A DNA stretch of 64,000 bases from assembly GCF_018861045.1 (NCBI RefSeq), contig NZ_JAHKQJ010000007.1, positions 456,290-520,289 on the forward strand, given 5' to 3'. The notes under the pieces are model-generated. The model saw nothing but the letters and a program-made list of their open reading frames with translations. It searched no databases and was not told the DNA's origin. Origin of the DNA: Octadecabacter sp. B2R22 (GTDB lineage: Bacteria; Pseudomonadota; Alphaproteobacteria; Rhodobacterales; Rhodobacteraceae). Shown piece by piece: positions 53,055 through 61,264 of this stretch (the stretch's first letter is position 1; each line of letters begins with the position of its first letter). A program made the translations under genes and the position numbers.

Positions 53055-53660
53055 CTAGTGGCTGATCCCGCGTTCCATCATCATTTCGTGCACCGCCTGC
53101 ATGCCGCGATCGGACATGGCGGTCACTTCGGCGGCGTGTGTCTGTAGGGCCGCCACAATTTCTGGATCCTCTGAGGTCTGAACGATGACCAAGCCGTCGT
53201 CCGTCATCTCGATATAAGAGAGGATCCGGTCCCCACGCAGAAAGAAGATATCCAGCGTCGGGCTTTGAATTCTGATCTTTGGGTCGTCCATCTGGCCAAC
53301 CCGATCGATCATGCCAACGGCGTGGTTCACCAAGTGATCCATCACGGTTTGGTCTGACGACCGCGTGACCGTGCGTATGCCGTCTGGCAAGTTCTCAACG
53401 TCGCGCGTGATCGTGTCGAAGTTGCGAAACAAGACCTCAAGCTCTGCACTTTCCTGCGGGCTTGCGTTTTCGCCTCGCAATCCGGGCATCGTGACTTCAT
53501 CATGGCCTGCGCCATCATGCACGTGACTGTTCATCATGCGGTCGTGATGCCCTGCAGCTTGGTCTGACGAGGCAAGATGAGCCCCGCCAAGACCTAGACC
53601 AACGACGACCACCAAAGCAACGCCATTGCGAACGGGGCTGTTGGTGAGCCAGTTCATCAC
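53055..53660 (-). CDS. Periplasmic membrane-anchored protein of unknown function
   Basis: A 201-residue protein. One N-terminal membrane segment (NGVALVVVVGLGLGGAHLA, about residues 12-30), then a His/Met-rich stretch (HHDRMMNSHVHDGAGHDEVTM, about 38-58; split here as HHDRMM and SHVHDGAGHDE) and a folded acidic domain (VTRSSDQTVMDHLVNHAVGM, then ILSYIEMTDDGLVIVQTSED). The end is Met/His-rich again (MQAVHEMMMERGISH). The His and Met could bind metal. Lies in the sulfide operon between a YeeE half and the persulfide dioxygenase; overlaps the YeeE half by 4 bases. No family recognised. Confidence 0.7.
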   Translation of the reverse strand: MMNWLTNSPVRNGVALVVVVGLGLGGAHLASSDQAAGHHDRMMNSHVHDGAGHDEVTMPGLRGENASPQESAELEVLFRNFDTITRDVENLPDGIRTVTRSSDQTVMDHLVNHAVGMIDRVGQMDDPKIRIQSPTLDIFFLRGDRILSYIEMTDDGLVIVQTSEDPEIVAALQTHAAEVTAMSDRGMQAVHEMMMERGISH

Positions 53661-54088
53661 GCGGCCTGTTTGGTTGTATTCATGGATTGCAGCGCCTTGG
53701 CTGCAAATATCCCAGCGACAAGCGCGGCCATGAAGATCAGAACGTTGATGTTACCAGTGCCAATCGCAGGCAGGGCGCCACCCGGGCAGAACCCGGCAAT
53801 CCCCCAGCCAACCCCGAACAGGGCAGAGCCACCGATCAGTTTGCCGTCAAGATCGCTGCGTGTGGGCAGCATGAACCGTTCGGACATGATTGGTGCAGGA
53901 CGCTTAAGCACAAACCGGTAACCGATAAAGGCAACAACCACAGCGCCCCCCATGACGAAGGCAAGACTTGGGTCCCAAGTGCCTGCAAAATCAAAGAAGT
54001 TCAGCACTTTGGCAGGGTTCGCCATGCCAGAAATCGATATGCCGATGCCGAAGACCAAACCGATCAGATAAAGAGTAATCATGCGCAT
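53657..54088 (-). CDS. Half-size YeeE/YedE protein, second half (PmpB-like)
   Basis: A 143-residue protein with about four membrane segments and the cysteine motif GWGIAGFCPGGALP; the start LYLIGLVFGIGISISGMANPAKVLNFFD is typical. It corresponds to one half of the full-length YeeE family and needs the neighbouring half (3 bases apart). Probably moves sulfur across the inner membrane. Confidence 0.88.
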   Translation of the reverse strand: MRMITLYLIGLVFGIGISISGMANPAKVLNFFDFAGTWDPSLAFVMGGAVVVAFIGYRFVLKRPAPIMSERFMLPTRSDLDGKLIGGSALFGVGWGIAGFCPGGALPAIGTGNINVLIFMAALVAGIFAAKALQSMNTTKQAA

Positions 54089-54091
54089 GGG

Positions 54092-54535
54092 TTAAGCTCC
54101 TAACACGTGACGGATCACATAGACGGTGATCGCGGTCGTAATCATAAACGTGATGGTTGCAGCGATTGAGCGGGGCGAAAGCCGCGCCATGCCACAGACA
54201 CCGTGACCAGATGTACAGCCAGCCCCGAAGGTCACGCCGATCCCGACAAGAAAGCCGCCAACAACGAGCATGAGCGTCGAAACGGGCACTTGAACCGCAG
54301 GCATGCTGCCTGTGACCAGCATCACAACAAGAGGGCCACTGACCATTCCAGCCAGAAGCGCCGCGCGCCAAGACCAATCGGACATACTGGAGGGTTGCAT
54401 GAACCCCGCCAGAATGCCGGTTGCGCCCATAATACGCCCGACGGTCGCCATCAGCAAAACCGAAGCGAGACCAATCAGAACACCGCCACCAAGCGATTGA
54501 AAAGGTGTGAACGCCGTCTCGATCATCGTTGGCAC
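54092..54535 (-). CDS. Half-size YeeE/YedE protein, first half (PmpA-like)
   Basis: A 147-residue protein with about four membrane segments, starting FTPFQSLGGGVLIGLASVLLM and with the cysteine motif FGAGCTSGHGVCGMARLS. Partner of the next gene. Its start lies inside the DUF2892 gene (13-base overlap). Role inferred: uptake or export of a sulfur compound for the SQR/persulfide pathway. Confidence 0.88.
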   Translation of the reverse strand: MPTMIETAFTPFQSLGGGVLIGLASVLLMATVGRIMGATGILAGFMQPSSMSDWSWRAALLAGMVSGPLVVMLVTGSMPAVQVPVSTLMLVVGGFLVGIGVTFGAGCTSGHGVCGMARLSPRSIAATITFMITTAITVYVIRHVLGA

Positions 54536-54735
54536 GTCTTAACGCCGACGATGCGGTACAATGGGCAAAAGCGCATGGACGCCGTTGCAAGCATCACGAT
54601 GCCGACAATGACTGAGATCACGGTTGCCGGTGTGGACGCAAACAGCGCCATGCCGGTTACGAAGGGGGCCAAGACCAAGATAGCGCCTAGGACGAAGCGG
54701 AATACACGATCAATCGTGCCAATATTTGCGGTCAT
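54523..54735 (-). CDS. DUF2892 small membrane protein
   Basis: A 70-residue protein from the ATG at 54735 (TAGGAGAA upstream); the open frame continues to 54807. Two membrane segments and TANIGTIDRVFRFVLGAI, SMRFCPLYRIVGVKTC, the DUF2892 (inner-membrane YgaP-like) pattern, with two cysteines near the end. Members are near rhodanese and YeeE genes. Overlaps the next gene by 13 bases. Confidence 0.85.
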   Translation of the reverse strand: MTANIGTIDRVFRFVLGAILVLAPFVTGMALFASTPATVISVIVGIVMLATASMRFCPLYRIVGVKTCQR

Positions 54736-54790
54736 TTTGTATTCTCCTACAGATGTTTGATTCTGAATAGCAGGAGTCGCTTCTGGCAAC

Positions 54791-54805
54791 GGTGATATTG
54801 TCACC
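54791..54805. promoter_or_regulatory. Perfect inverted repeat GGTGA-N5-TCACC, candidate Crp/Fnr-type operator
   Basis: GGTGATATTGTCACC lies in the 86-base gap between the Crp-type regulator and the sulfide-oxidation genes, 55 bases before the DUF2892 start. TGA/TCA half-sites fit the Crp/Fnr family, so it may be the target of the adjacent regulator. Confidence 0.6.
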
Positions 54806-54821
54806 AAGCGTACAAAAATCT

Positions 54822-55493
54822 TTAAATGTTATGTTTGGCCAAGCGTTTTAGTTGGTCCACATCCAATAGGGTAACACTGCCACGGGCTTGATCGATCCAG
54901 CCTCGCCGATGAAATTCTTGCAACTGGCGCGACACAACTTCGCGTGCGGTGCCAAGTTCAACGGATAATTTTTGATGAGTCGTTTTGACGACGTCGTCGG
55001 GGCCGGCAAGACTGAGAAGCCTATCCGCTAGGCGAACATCGATCCGTTGAAAGGCAACCTCGTCGATCATGCGAAACAGATCGGTAATGCGTTTTGAGAA
55101 AGCCGCGAACACAAAATCCCTAAATGACTTCGATTGCGACACAAGATCATCAAAGACATCGCGCGGAACGGCCGCCGCTTGGACAGGGGTTTCCGTGATG
55201 CCGTCCGCAGCGTAATCTTCATAGGCCAGCAGGCAAGCGGTCGTCAGAACGCAGCTTTGACCGGCTTGAATGCGGTATAGAACGATTTCATGCCCGGTCT
55301 CGGAAACTTGTTGCACGCGAACCGTGCCATCCAAAAGAAACAGCATGTTCTCGGGGGAGTTTTTGGGCCCAAAAAGGGTCACGCCCTCGGGGACGTCGAT
55401 GATCACACTGCGGGTGGTCAAAAGCTGTTTTACCGATGGTTCCATACGTGACAGGCCAGGGAACCGTTCAACCCAATCTTCTTGAGATGTCAT
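54822..55493 (-). CDS. Crp/Fnr family transcriptional regulator
   Basis: A 223-residue regulator with a cyclic-nucleotide-binding-like sensor domain (FLLDGTVRVQQVSETGHEIVL, about 52-72) and C-terminal HTH (LSVELGTAREVVSRQLQEFHRRGWI, about 172-196). Cys81 and Cys87 (QSCVLTTACLL) lie in the position of the effector site and could form a thiol switch; there is no Fe-S cysteine cluster at the N-terminus as in Fnr. Start overlaps the Rrf2 gene's stop by 4 bases. First regulator before the sulfide operon. Confidence 0.88.
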   Translation of the reverse strand: MTSQEDWVERFPGLSRMEPSVKQLLTTRSVIIDVPEGVTLFGPKNSPENMLFLLDGTVRVQQVSETGHEIVLYRIQAGQSCVLTTACLLAYEDYAADGITETPVQAAAVPRDVFDDLVSQSKSFRDFVFAAFSKRITDLFRMIDEVAFQRIDVRLADRLLSLAGPDDVVKTTHQKLSVELGTAREVVSRQLQEFHRRGWIDQARGSVTLLDVDQLKRLAKHNI

Positions 55494-55954
55494 GACGGAG
55501 AAGCCTTTTCATGCGGTACTTCCAGCGGCGCGATGCGATCCAGCAGCTGGCCTTTGTTGGCGGAAATATCTGCAATCGTCAGGTCATCCAAGACCGCCAT
55601 GAAAGCGGCGGTCGCGTCGTGTAGTTTTCGCGACAAAATACAAACGCCCCTTAAGACACAGGTGTTTTTCTCAGGATTGAAACACTCGACCACATCAAGC
55701 GGGCCTTCGGTGATCCGCACCACATCACCAACGACGATTTCTATTGGCGCCCGCGCCAACCGAAACCCGCCGCCGCGTCCTCTGACTGTTTCAAGATAGC
55801 CCGCCTTACCAAGTTCATGGACGATCTTCGTGATGTGAGGTCGGGAAAGAGAGTGGATCGTAGCAACGTCATCCACACGCACAAGATTAGGGGATTTTAT
55901 CGCAGCGAGCTGGAGCGCGCGCAGCGCGTAGTTGGTGTAACTGGTGAGTTTCAT
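55490..55954 (-). CDS. Rrf2 family iron-sulfur regulator, NsrR-like
   Basis: A 154-residue regulator from the ATG at 55954 (KLTSYTNYALRALQLAAI); the open frame extends to 56071 without homology. HTH at ~28-50 (VATIHSLSRPHITKIVHELGKAGY), wing GRGGGFRLAR. Three cysteines, 91, 99 and 105 (ECFNPEKNTCVLRGVC), have the spacing of the cluster in NsrR-type proteins, which sense nitric oxide; response to a sulfur species is possible given the location. First gene of the minus-strand operon, divergent from the ABC transporter. Confidence 0.88.
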   Translation of the reverse strand: MKLTSYTNYALRALQLAAIKSPNLVRVDDVATIHSLSRPHITKIVHELGKAGYLETVRGRGGGFRLARAPIEIVVGDVVRITEGPLDVVECFNPEKNTCVLRGVCILSRKLHDATAAFMAVLDDLTIADISANKGQLLDRIAPLEVPHEKASPS

Positions 55955-55973
55955 AGAGCATCCTGTTGCAGGC

Positions 55974-55987
55974 GATAAAGTTATATC
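55974..55987. promoter_or_regulatory. Imperfect palindrome upstream of the Rrf2 gene
   Basis: GATAAAG-TTATATC, matching its reverse complement at 5 of 7 positions per half, 20 bases before the Rrf2 start. Candidate autoregulatory site. Confidence 0.4.
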
Positions 55988-56113
55988 AGGGGTGTTTCTT
56001 TTGCAATCAAGCGTTCCCGGAAGTAGGGGTCGCGCCCGCTGAATTGCCGTGTTATGAACGTCGCCAGACAAAAACGATCAAGAAAAACAATACGTTCAAC
56101 TAGGAGACGATAA

Positions 56114-57088
56114 ATGACCCTCAAGACAAACCTTCTCAAAGGCGCGGCCGTTGCCGCCCTCATGACCTCCGGCTCTGCGGCTTATGCCGAGTGCGGCGAA
56201 GTCACGATCACAGAAATGGATTGGGCATCTTCCGCTGTTGTAACGGCCGTCTCCGCATTCTTGCTGCAGCAAGGTTATGGCTGTGACGTTCAAAAGATTC
56301 CGTCCTCTACAGTGACTGCGATTACATCTATTACAGAAACAGGCGAGCCTGATATTCTGACCGAAGTCTGGGCCAACTCCACACCAGCCTATGAAGGCCT
56401 GTTGGAAGAAGGCAAGCTGATCGAATTGGCTGACGTTCTGTCCGACGGCGGCGTAGAAGCGTGGTGGATTCCTGCATACCTTGCTGAATCCAACCCTGAG
56501 CTGACAACATGGGACGGCATTATCGCTAACCCTGACCTAGTTGGTGGTCAGTTCCACGATTGCCCATCGGGCTGGGCGTGCGACATCATCAACAACAACA
56601 ACCTGATCGCAGCTGGCGCAGAAGCCGCTGGGATTGAGCGTTTCCAGCACGGTTCCGGTGAGACACTGCAGACATCCATCGCGGCTGCATTTGACGAAGA
56701 AGCACCTTGGTTCGGCTACTACTGGGCACCAACAGCAGTTTTGGGTAAATACCCAATGGTTGCCGTCGAAGTGCCTGCCTACAACGAAGAAGGCCACACA
56801 TGTAACGGCGACCCAGATTGCGCGAACCCTGTGTTCTCTGCATACCCGGCGTCCAAAGTTGTAACGGCTGTTGCAAACGGTTTCCCAGAGCGTGAACCAG
56901 AAGCAGCTGCCTTGATGGCAAACGTGTCCTTCACCAACGAACAGATGGGTGAAGTTCTCGCATGGCGCTTGGACAACAACGCGTCCTACGATGAGGCTGC
57001 GGTCTACTTCCTGACCACCTACAAAGATGTCTGGGCTGGCTGGCTGGACGACGCCGCCAAAGAGCGTCTGTCTGCTCTGCTCGACTAA
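56114..57088 (+). CDS. proX: Glycine betaine/proline-type ABC transporter, substrate-binding protein
   Basis: A 324-residue periplasmic OpuAC-family protein with signal peptide (NLLKGAAVAALMTSGSAAYA). Ligand cage aromatics are visible: EVWANSTPAY, EAWWIPAYL, WFGYYWAPTAV. Cysteines CPSGWAC and CNGDPDC form likely disulfides. Binds a quaternary amine (choline, betaine or a similar osmolyte; DMSP is conceivable in this organism). AGGAGA precedes the start; a terminator follows, which lets it be made in excess over the permease. Confidence 0.9.
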   Translation: MTLKTNLLKGAAVAALMTSGSAAYAECGEVTITEMDWASSAVVTAVSAFLLQQGYGCDVQKIPSSTVTAITSITETGEPDILTEVWANSTPAYEGLLEEGKLIELADVLSDGGVEAWWIPAYLAESNPELTTWDGIIANPDLVGGQFHDCPSGWACDIINNNNLIAAGAEAAGIERFQHGSGETLQTSIAAAFDEEAPWFGYYWAPTAVLGKYPMVAVEVPAYNEEGHTCNGDPDCANPVFSAYPASKVVTAVANGFPEREPEAAALMANVSFTNEQMGEVLAWRLDNNASYDEAAVYFLTTYKDVWAGWLDDAAKERLSALLD

Positions 57089-57099
57089 ACGACTTAAAG

Positions 57100-57129
57100 C
57101 CCCCCGTCGAAAAATCGGCGGGGGGTTTT
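57100..57129 (+). terminator. Hairpin after proX
   Basis: Stem CCCCCCG / CGGGGGG, loop of 12 with a small TCG/CG inner pairing, then TTTT. Between proX and proW, so probably a partial terminator setting subunit ratio. Confidence 0.75.
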
Positions 57130-57154
57130 GCTTTATACAGGGGACGGGGACAGC

Positions 57155-58183
57155 ATGGCGTTTTACGATAAATTATTCGAGACCTTAGGCTTGAGCAATT
57201 GGTGCGGCGAGGCCGGTAGCGGCGCGCCGTTGTCCATGGCGGATTTGATGGCGCAAGCCAGCGGAGATGCGGCATCTGGCCCGTTCTTCCCATTTCCCTC
57301 GCTTGATAACCTTAACGAAAGTTGCAGCGCGATCCTTCAGTCGCGTGATGTCACCAAAGGGATCGAAGACGGCTTTCTGGCCGCCAAACCCGCGCTCAAA
57401 TCCGTGCTGGATCCGCTGACCCAGCCGCTCAGCTGGATGCTGGACGGCGCGTTGTGGCTGTTTGAGGCGACCCCGTGGTTCATCATGATCCCCGTGCTCG
57501 TGGGCATTTCTTGGTATGCGTCACGCTCCAAACCTGTGACGATCTTTGTCTTCGTGGCGATCATGTTGCTGGGGCTGGTGGATCACTATGATGTTGCGAT
57601 GCAGACGCTATCCATCATCTTTGTCTGTACGACGATATCGGTTCTGCTTGGGGTGCCCATAGGCATCGCCATGTCCAAATCCGATAGATTACAAAAGTTT
57701 ACGGTCCCCGTGCTCGATCTTTTGCAGACCTTACCGACCTTTGTTTACCTGATCCCGCTGATCTTCTTGTTCTCGGTGACGGAATCCAAGCTCTATGGGA
57801 TTGCAATTATCCTGTATGCCATCGTGCCAGTGATCCGCCTGACGGACCTTGGTATCCGGCTGGTTGATCAAGACGTGATCGAGGCTGCGGATGCGTTCGG
57901 TATGAATTCCAAACAGAAACTGCTGCGCGTTCAACTGCCCTTGGCTTTGCCCAATATCATGGCAGGGGTGAACCAAACCATCATGATGAGCCTCGCGATG
58001 GTCGTTATTGCGTCGCTGGTGTCGGCCCCGGGATTGGGCGTCAACGTGCTGCGCGGTATTCGAAACCTTGAATTGGGTGTCGGGATCGTTGCGGGTATTG
58101 GCATCGTTCTTTTGGCCGTGATCCTTGATCGCGTGTCCAAGGCTGCACTCTCGCGGGTCGATATGACCCACGTCAAACACTAA
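57155..58183 (+). CDS. proW: Glycine betaine/proline-type ABC transporter, permease
   Basis: A 342-residue inner-membrane permease from the ATG at 57155 (GGGGACGGGGA upstream). An unusual N-terminal ~90 residues precede the first membrane span, as in ProW. About six spans and the EAA-type ABC-contact loop EAADAFGMNSKQKLLRVQLPLALPNI. 12 bases before proV. Confidence 0.92.
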   Translation: MAFYDKLFETLGLSNWCGEAGSGAPLSMADLMAQASGDAASGPFFPFPSLDNLNESCSAILQSRDVTKGIEDGFLAAKPALKSVLDPLTQPLSWMLDGALWLFEATPWFIMIPVLVGISWYASRSKPVTIFVFVAIMLLGLVDHYDVAMQTLSIIFVCTTISVLLGVPIGIAMSKSDRLQKFTVPVLDLLQTLPTFVYLIPLIFLFSVTESKLYGIAIILYAIVPVIRLTDLGIRLVDQDVIEAADAFGMNSKQKLLRVQLPLALPNIMAGVNQTIMMSLAMVVIASLVSAPGLGVNVLRGIRNLELGVGIVAGIGIVLLAVILDRVSKAALSRVDMTHVKH

Positions 58184-58195
58184 GGAGCTGACGTC

Positions 58196-59254
58196 ATGAC
58201 AGAACCAATGGTCAGCCTTCGTGGGGTTTACAAAATCTTCGGCCAAGACGGCGCGTCCGTTATGGATCATGTGAAAAACGGCATGGGCAAAGAAGAGCTT
58301 CTTGCCGATCATCAACACGTGCTTGGCTTGAACGACATCAATGTCGATATGCAGGCCGGTGAAATCACCGTCGTCATGGGCCTGTCCGGGTCCGGTAAAT
58401 CGACACTCATTCGCCACCTGAACCGATTGATCGAACCCACCGCCGGTGAGATTATCGTCCAAGGCGAAGACGTCATGCAGCTGTCTGAAACAGGGCTGCG
58501 CGAGGTTCGCCAGCAAAAGATGTCGATGGTGTTTCAGAAATTCGCACTCTTGCCGCATAAGACCGTGCTGCAAAACGCAGGGATGCCTTTGTCTGTGCGC
58601 GGCGAAGATGCCGAGGTGTGCAACCGTGAAGCCGCCAAATGGCTGGACCGTGTGGGCCTTGCGGGGTTTGAAAACCATTATCCGGCTCAGTTGTCAGGTG
58701 GCATGCAACAGCGCGTCGGAATTGCCCGTGCTTTGACGGCCAATACCGACATCATGCTGATGGACGAAGCGTTTTCAGCCCTTGATCCGCTGATCCGCAC
58801 CGACATGCAGGACTTGTTGCTTGAACTTCAAAAGGAACTGCACAAGACCATCATCTTTATCACCCACGATCTGGATGAGGCGCTTAAGCTGGCAGACCAT
58901 CTTGTGATCCTGAAAGACGGCTATGTTGTTCAGCAGGGTGAACCACAACACATCCTGCTGAACCCCAACGATCCCTACATCGAAGACTTCGTCAGCGACA
59001 TTAACCGCGCGCGTGTCTTAAGGGTTCGTTCCGTCATGACGCCGCTAAGTGATGGCGCAGTGCCAGATGGCGCCCATGGTGATGTGGATGTCGATGACAC
59101 GCTGGAAAGCATGATTGCGCGGTCTGGCGGGGATACATCCCACGCTTATGTGGTCAAAGATGGTGACGAAACGGTCGGAACGCTGGACATGACTTCACTT
59201 GTGCGTGCCCTCGTACCACGTGTGTCGTCCGATGATGGCGTGCGCAACTACTAG
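58196..59254 (+). CDS. proV: Glycine betaine/proline-type ABC transporter, ATP-binding protein
   Basis: A 352-residue ATPase. Walker A GLSGSGKST (about residues 62-70), Q-loop MVFQKFALLPHKTV, signature QLSGGMQQRVGIARA, Walker B IMLMDEAFSALDP, His switch ITHDLDEA. The end (from ~290) is a single-CBS-like regulatory segment (DVDDTLESMIA ... AYVVKDGDETVGTLDM) that may sense ionic strength. Stop overlaps convergent sulfotransferase by 4 bases. Confidence 0.93.
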   Translation: MTEPMVSLRGVYKIFGQDGASVMDHVKNGMGKEELLADHQHVLGLNDINVDMQAGEITVVMGLSGSGKSTLIRHLNRLIEPTAGEIIVQGEDVMQLSETGLREVRQQKMSMVFQKFALLPHKTVLQNAGMPLSVRGEDAEVCNREAAKWLDRVGLAGFENHYPAQLSGGMQQRVGIARALTANTDIMLMDEAFSALDPLIRTDMQDLLLELQKELHKTIIFITHDLDEALKLADHLVILKDGYVVQQGEPQHILLNPNDPYIEDFVSDINRARVLRVRSVMTPLSDGAVPDGAHGDVDVDDTLESMIARSGGDTSHAYVVKDGDETVGTLDMTSLVRALVPRVSSDDGVRNY

Positions 59255-59847
59255 CGGCGCGCGTTTTCCCAATCCTCAAACATCTGCGCGTGCTTGGCTT
59301 CAAGCCGCGTGGTTGTTGCGGCACTCAACGACATGTCGTTGGGCGGAGAGACATTGCGTTGGGGCAGGGTGATCGTCGTTTTAAGACGGTCCTCAAGGAA
59401 ATCCACCAACAGATCCATCTGTTCGTACTGAAACAGATGATCCACGACCACGCGCCCGTCGTTGTCGCGAATAAACCGCGGTGGATGCCCGACCCGTGCC
59501 CACGCCGCAGGATCATCGGCCGCAAATTCAGCGACAAACTCCTCAAAGCTTATGTCTCTGGTGCTGTTGGAACTGCCGTCTTTCGCGGGGCGTGCGCGAT
59601 ACCGATACCAACTGCCAAGCCAGTCAACTGGGTGGCGCACGACGCACAGGGTTTGCAGATTCTTTAGCCCGCATTTCTCCAGATAGGTCTTCAGATATTT
59701 GTCATATCGATACCCTGGTGTGTGTTTTAGATTCGGAGCCTTGCGCATCACCATCGCGGCTTGTGGTTCTAGAACACTTTCCAAAGCGGTCGTTCCCGTC
59801 TTTGGTAGGGCCAGAAAAACCAGCTTTTCTTTTGCGAATACAAGCAT
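59251..59847 (-). CDS. Sulfotransferase family protein (small)
   Basis: A 198-residue P-loop protein: start LVFLALPKTGTTALESVLEP has the PAPS 5'-phosphosulfate loop and VVRHPVDWLGSWYRYR the 3'-phosphate-binding segment. Shorter than many family members but complete at both ends. No pathway context: neighbours are proV and recA. Acceptor unknown. Confidence 0.8.
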   Translation of the reverse strand: MLVFAKEKLVFLALPKTGTTALESVLEPQAAMVMRKAPNLKHTPGYRYDKYLKTYLEKCGLKNLQTLCVVRHPVDWLGSWYRYRARPAKDGSSNSTRDISFEEFVAEFAADDPAAWARVGHPPRFIRDNDGRVVVDHLFQYEQMDLLVDFLEDRLKTTITLPQRNVSPPNDMSLSAATTTRLEAKHAQMFEDWENARR

Positions 59848-59964
59848 CTAGGTAAAACTCCGGTGGGTTTCTTATCTGTAAACTACTCCTTAACTTCTTC
59901 ACGCGAAAGCTAAGATAGGTACGATTTTAGTTGAAGTGTTCTCTTTTTGGTCCCATACGGATGA

Positions 59965-59979
59965 GAACAAGAGGTGAAC
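59965..59979. promoter_or_regulatory. LexA (SOS) box of recA
   Basis: GAAC-AAGAGGT-GAAC, exactly the alphaproteobacterial SOS box GAAC-N7-GAAC (the reverse complement of GTTC-N7-GTTC), 64 bases before the recA start. Confidence 0.88.
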
Positions 59980-60042
59980 GAAGCAATCAATTGCAGCCCC
60001 CAATTGTAGAAGGTTGGTGGGCGTGGGATAAGGATCAAAATC

Positions 60043-61122
60043 ATGGCAACGGCAGAGCTTTTAAAAATGACCGATAAGAAATCCGCAGACAAGCAAAAGG
60101 CGCTTGATTCCGCATTGGCACAAATCGAACGTCAGTTCGGTAAAGGCTCCATCATGACGTTGGGCGGCAATGCTGTGCAAGAGATTGAATCAACTTCGAC
60201 AGGGTCTTTGGGCCTTGATATTGCGCTCGGCATCGGCGGTATTCCCAAAGGCCGTATCGTAGAAATCTACGGTCCTGAAAGCTCTGGTAAGACGACGCTG
60301 ACGCTGCACTGCGTCGCTGAAGAACAGAAAAAAGGCGGCGTTTGCGCCTTTGTTGACGCGGAACACGCGCTTGACCCTCAATACGCAAAGAAACTTGGCG
60401 TGAACCTCGACGAGTTGTTGATTTCCCAGCCGGACACAGGCGAACAGGGGCTTGAGATCGTGGACACGCTTGTGCGGTCTGGCGCTGTTTCCATGGTTAT
60501 CGTCGACTCCGTGGCGGCTCTTACACCGAAATCCGAACTCGAAGGCGACATGGGCGACCACTCCGTTGGTGTTCATGCCCGTCTGATGTCCCAAGCAATG
60601 CGTAAGCTTACGGGGTCTATCAGCCGCACCAAGTGTACTGTGATCTTCATCAACCAAATCCGCATGAAGATCGGCGTGATGTTTGGGTCTCCTGAAACGA
60701 CAACAGGCGGTAATGCGTTGAAATTCTATTCATCCGTCCGCTTGGATATCCGCCGGACAGGCGCCATCAAGGACCGCGATGAGGTCGTTGGCAATGCAAC
60801 CAAAGTCAAGGTCGTCAAGAACAAGGTCGCGCCGCCGTTCAAGCAGGTTGAATTTGACATCATGTATGGCGAAGGCATCTCGAAGATGGGTGAGCTTGTC
60901 GACATGGGCGTTAAGGCCGGTATCGTTGAAAAGTCAGGCTCATGGTTCTCCTACGGGGATGAACGTATCGGGCAGGGCCGCGAGAACGCCAAGAACTTCC
61001 TGAGAGAGAACGAACATTTCGCGATCGAAATCGAAGATAAAATCCGCGCCGCACACGGGCTGGATTTCGACGGATCCGAAGACATGCCTAATGGCGACGA
61101 AGACGCGCTTTTGGAAGATTAA
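60043..61122 (+). CDS. recA: RecA recombinase
   Basis: A 359-residue DNA strand-exchange and LexA-coprotease protein. Walker [14 protein letters not shown] (about residues 78-90), [20 protein letters not shown], and [29 protein letters not shown]. Acidic C-terminal tail ([14 protein letters not shown]). The SOS box upstream implies LexA control. Monocistronic; a terminator follows. Confidence 0.97.
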   Translation: MATAELLKMTDKKSADKQKALDSALAQIERQFGKGSIMTLGGNAVQEIESTSTGSLGLDIALGIGGIPKGRIVEIYGPESSGKTTLTLHCVAEEQKKGGVCAFVDAEHALDPQYAKKLGVNLDELLISQPDTGEQGLEIVDTLVRSGAVSMVIVDSVAALTPKSELEGDMGDHSVGVHARLMSQAMRKLTGSISRTKCTVIFINQIRMKIGVMFGSPETTTGGNALKFYSSVRLDIRRTGAIKDRDEVVGNATKVKVVKNKVAPPFKQVEFDIMYGEGISKMGELVDMGVKAGIVEKSGSWFSYGDERIGQGRENAKNFLRENEHFAIEIEDKIRAAHGLDFDGSEDMPNGDEDALLED

Positions 61123-61144
61123 ACAGACCGACACCGGTTCTGAT

Positions 61145-61174
61145 GGGGCGCATGGGAAACCTTGCGCCCCTTTT
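61145..61174 (+). terminator. Terminator after recA
   Basis: Perfect 8-bp stem GGGGCGCA / TGCGCCCC with a 10-nt loop and TTTT. Confidence 0.85.
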
Positions 61175-61264
61175 CTTTGGTGCTGCCTCGCGGGCCCTGT
61201 GGACTTGCGCCATAGGGAGGGCTATCTCTGGCCGAACCTTTAACTTCGCTTGAAAGCCCGCGCC

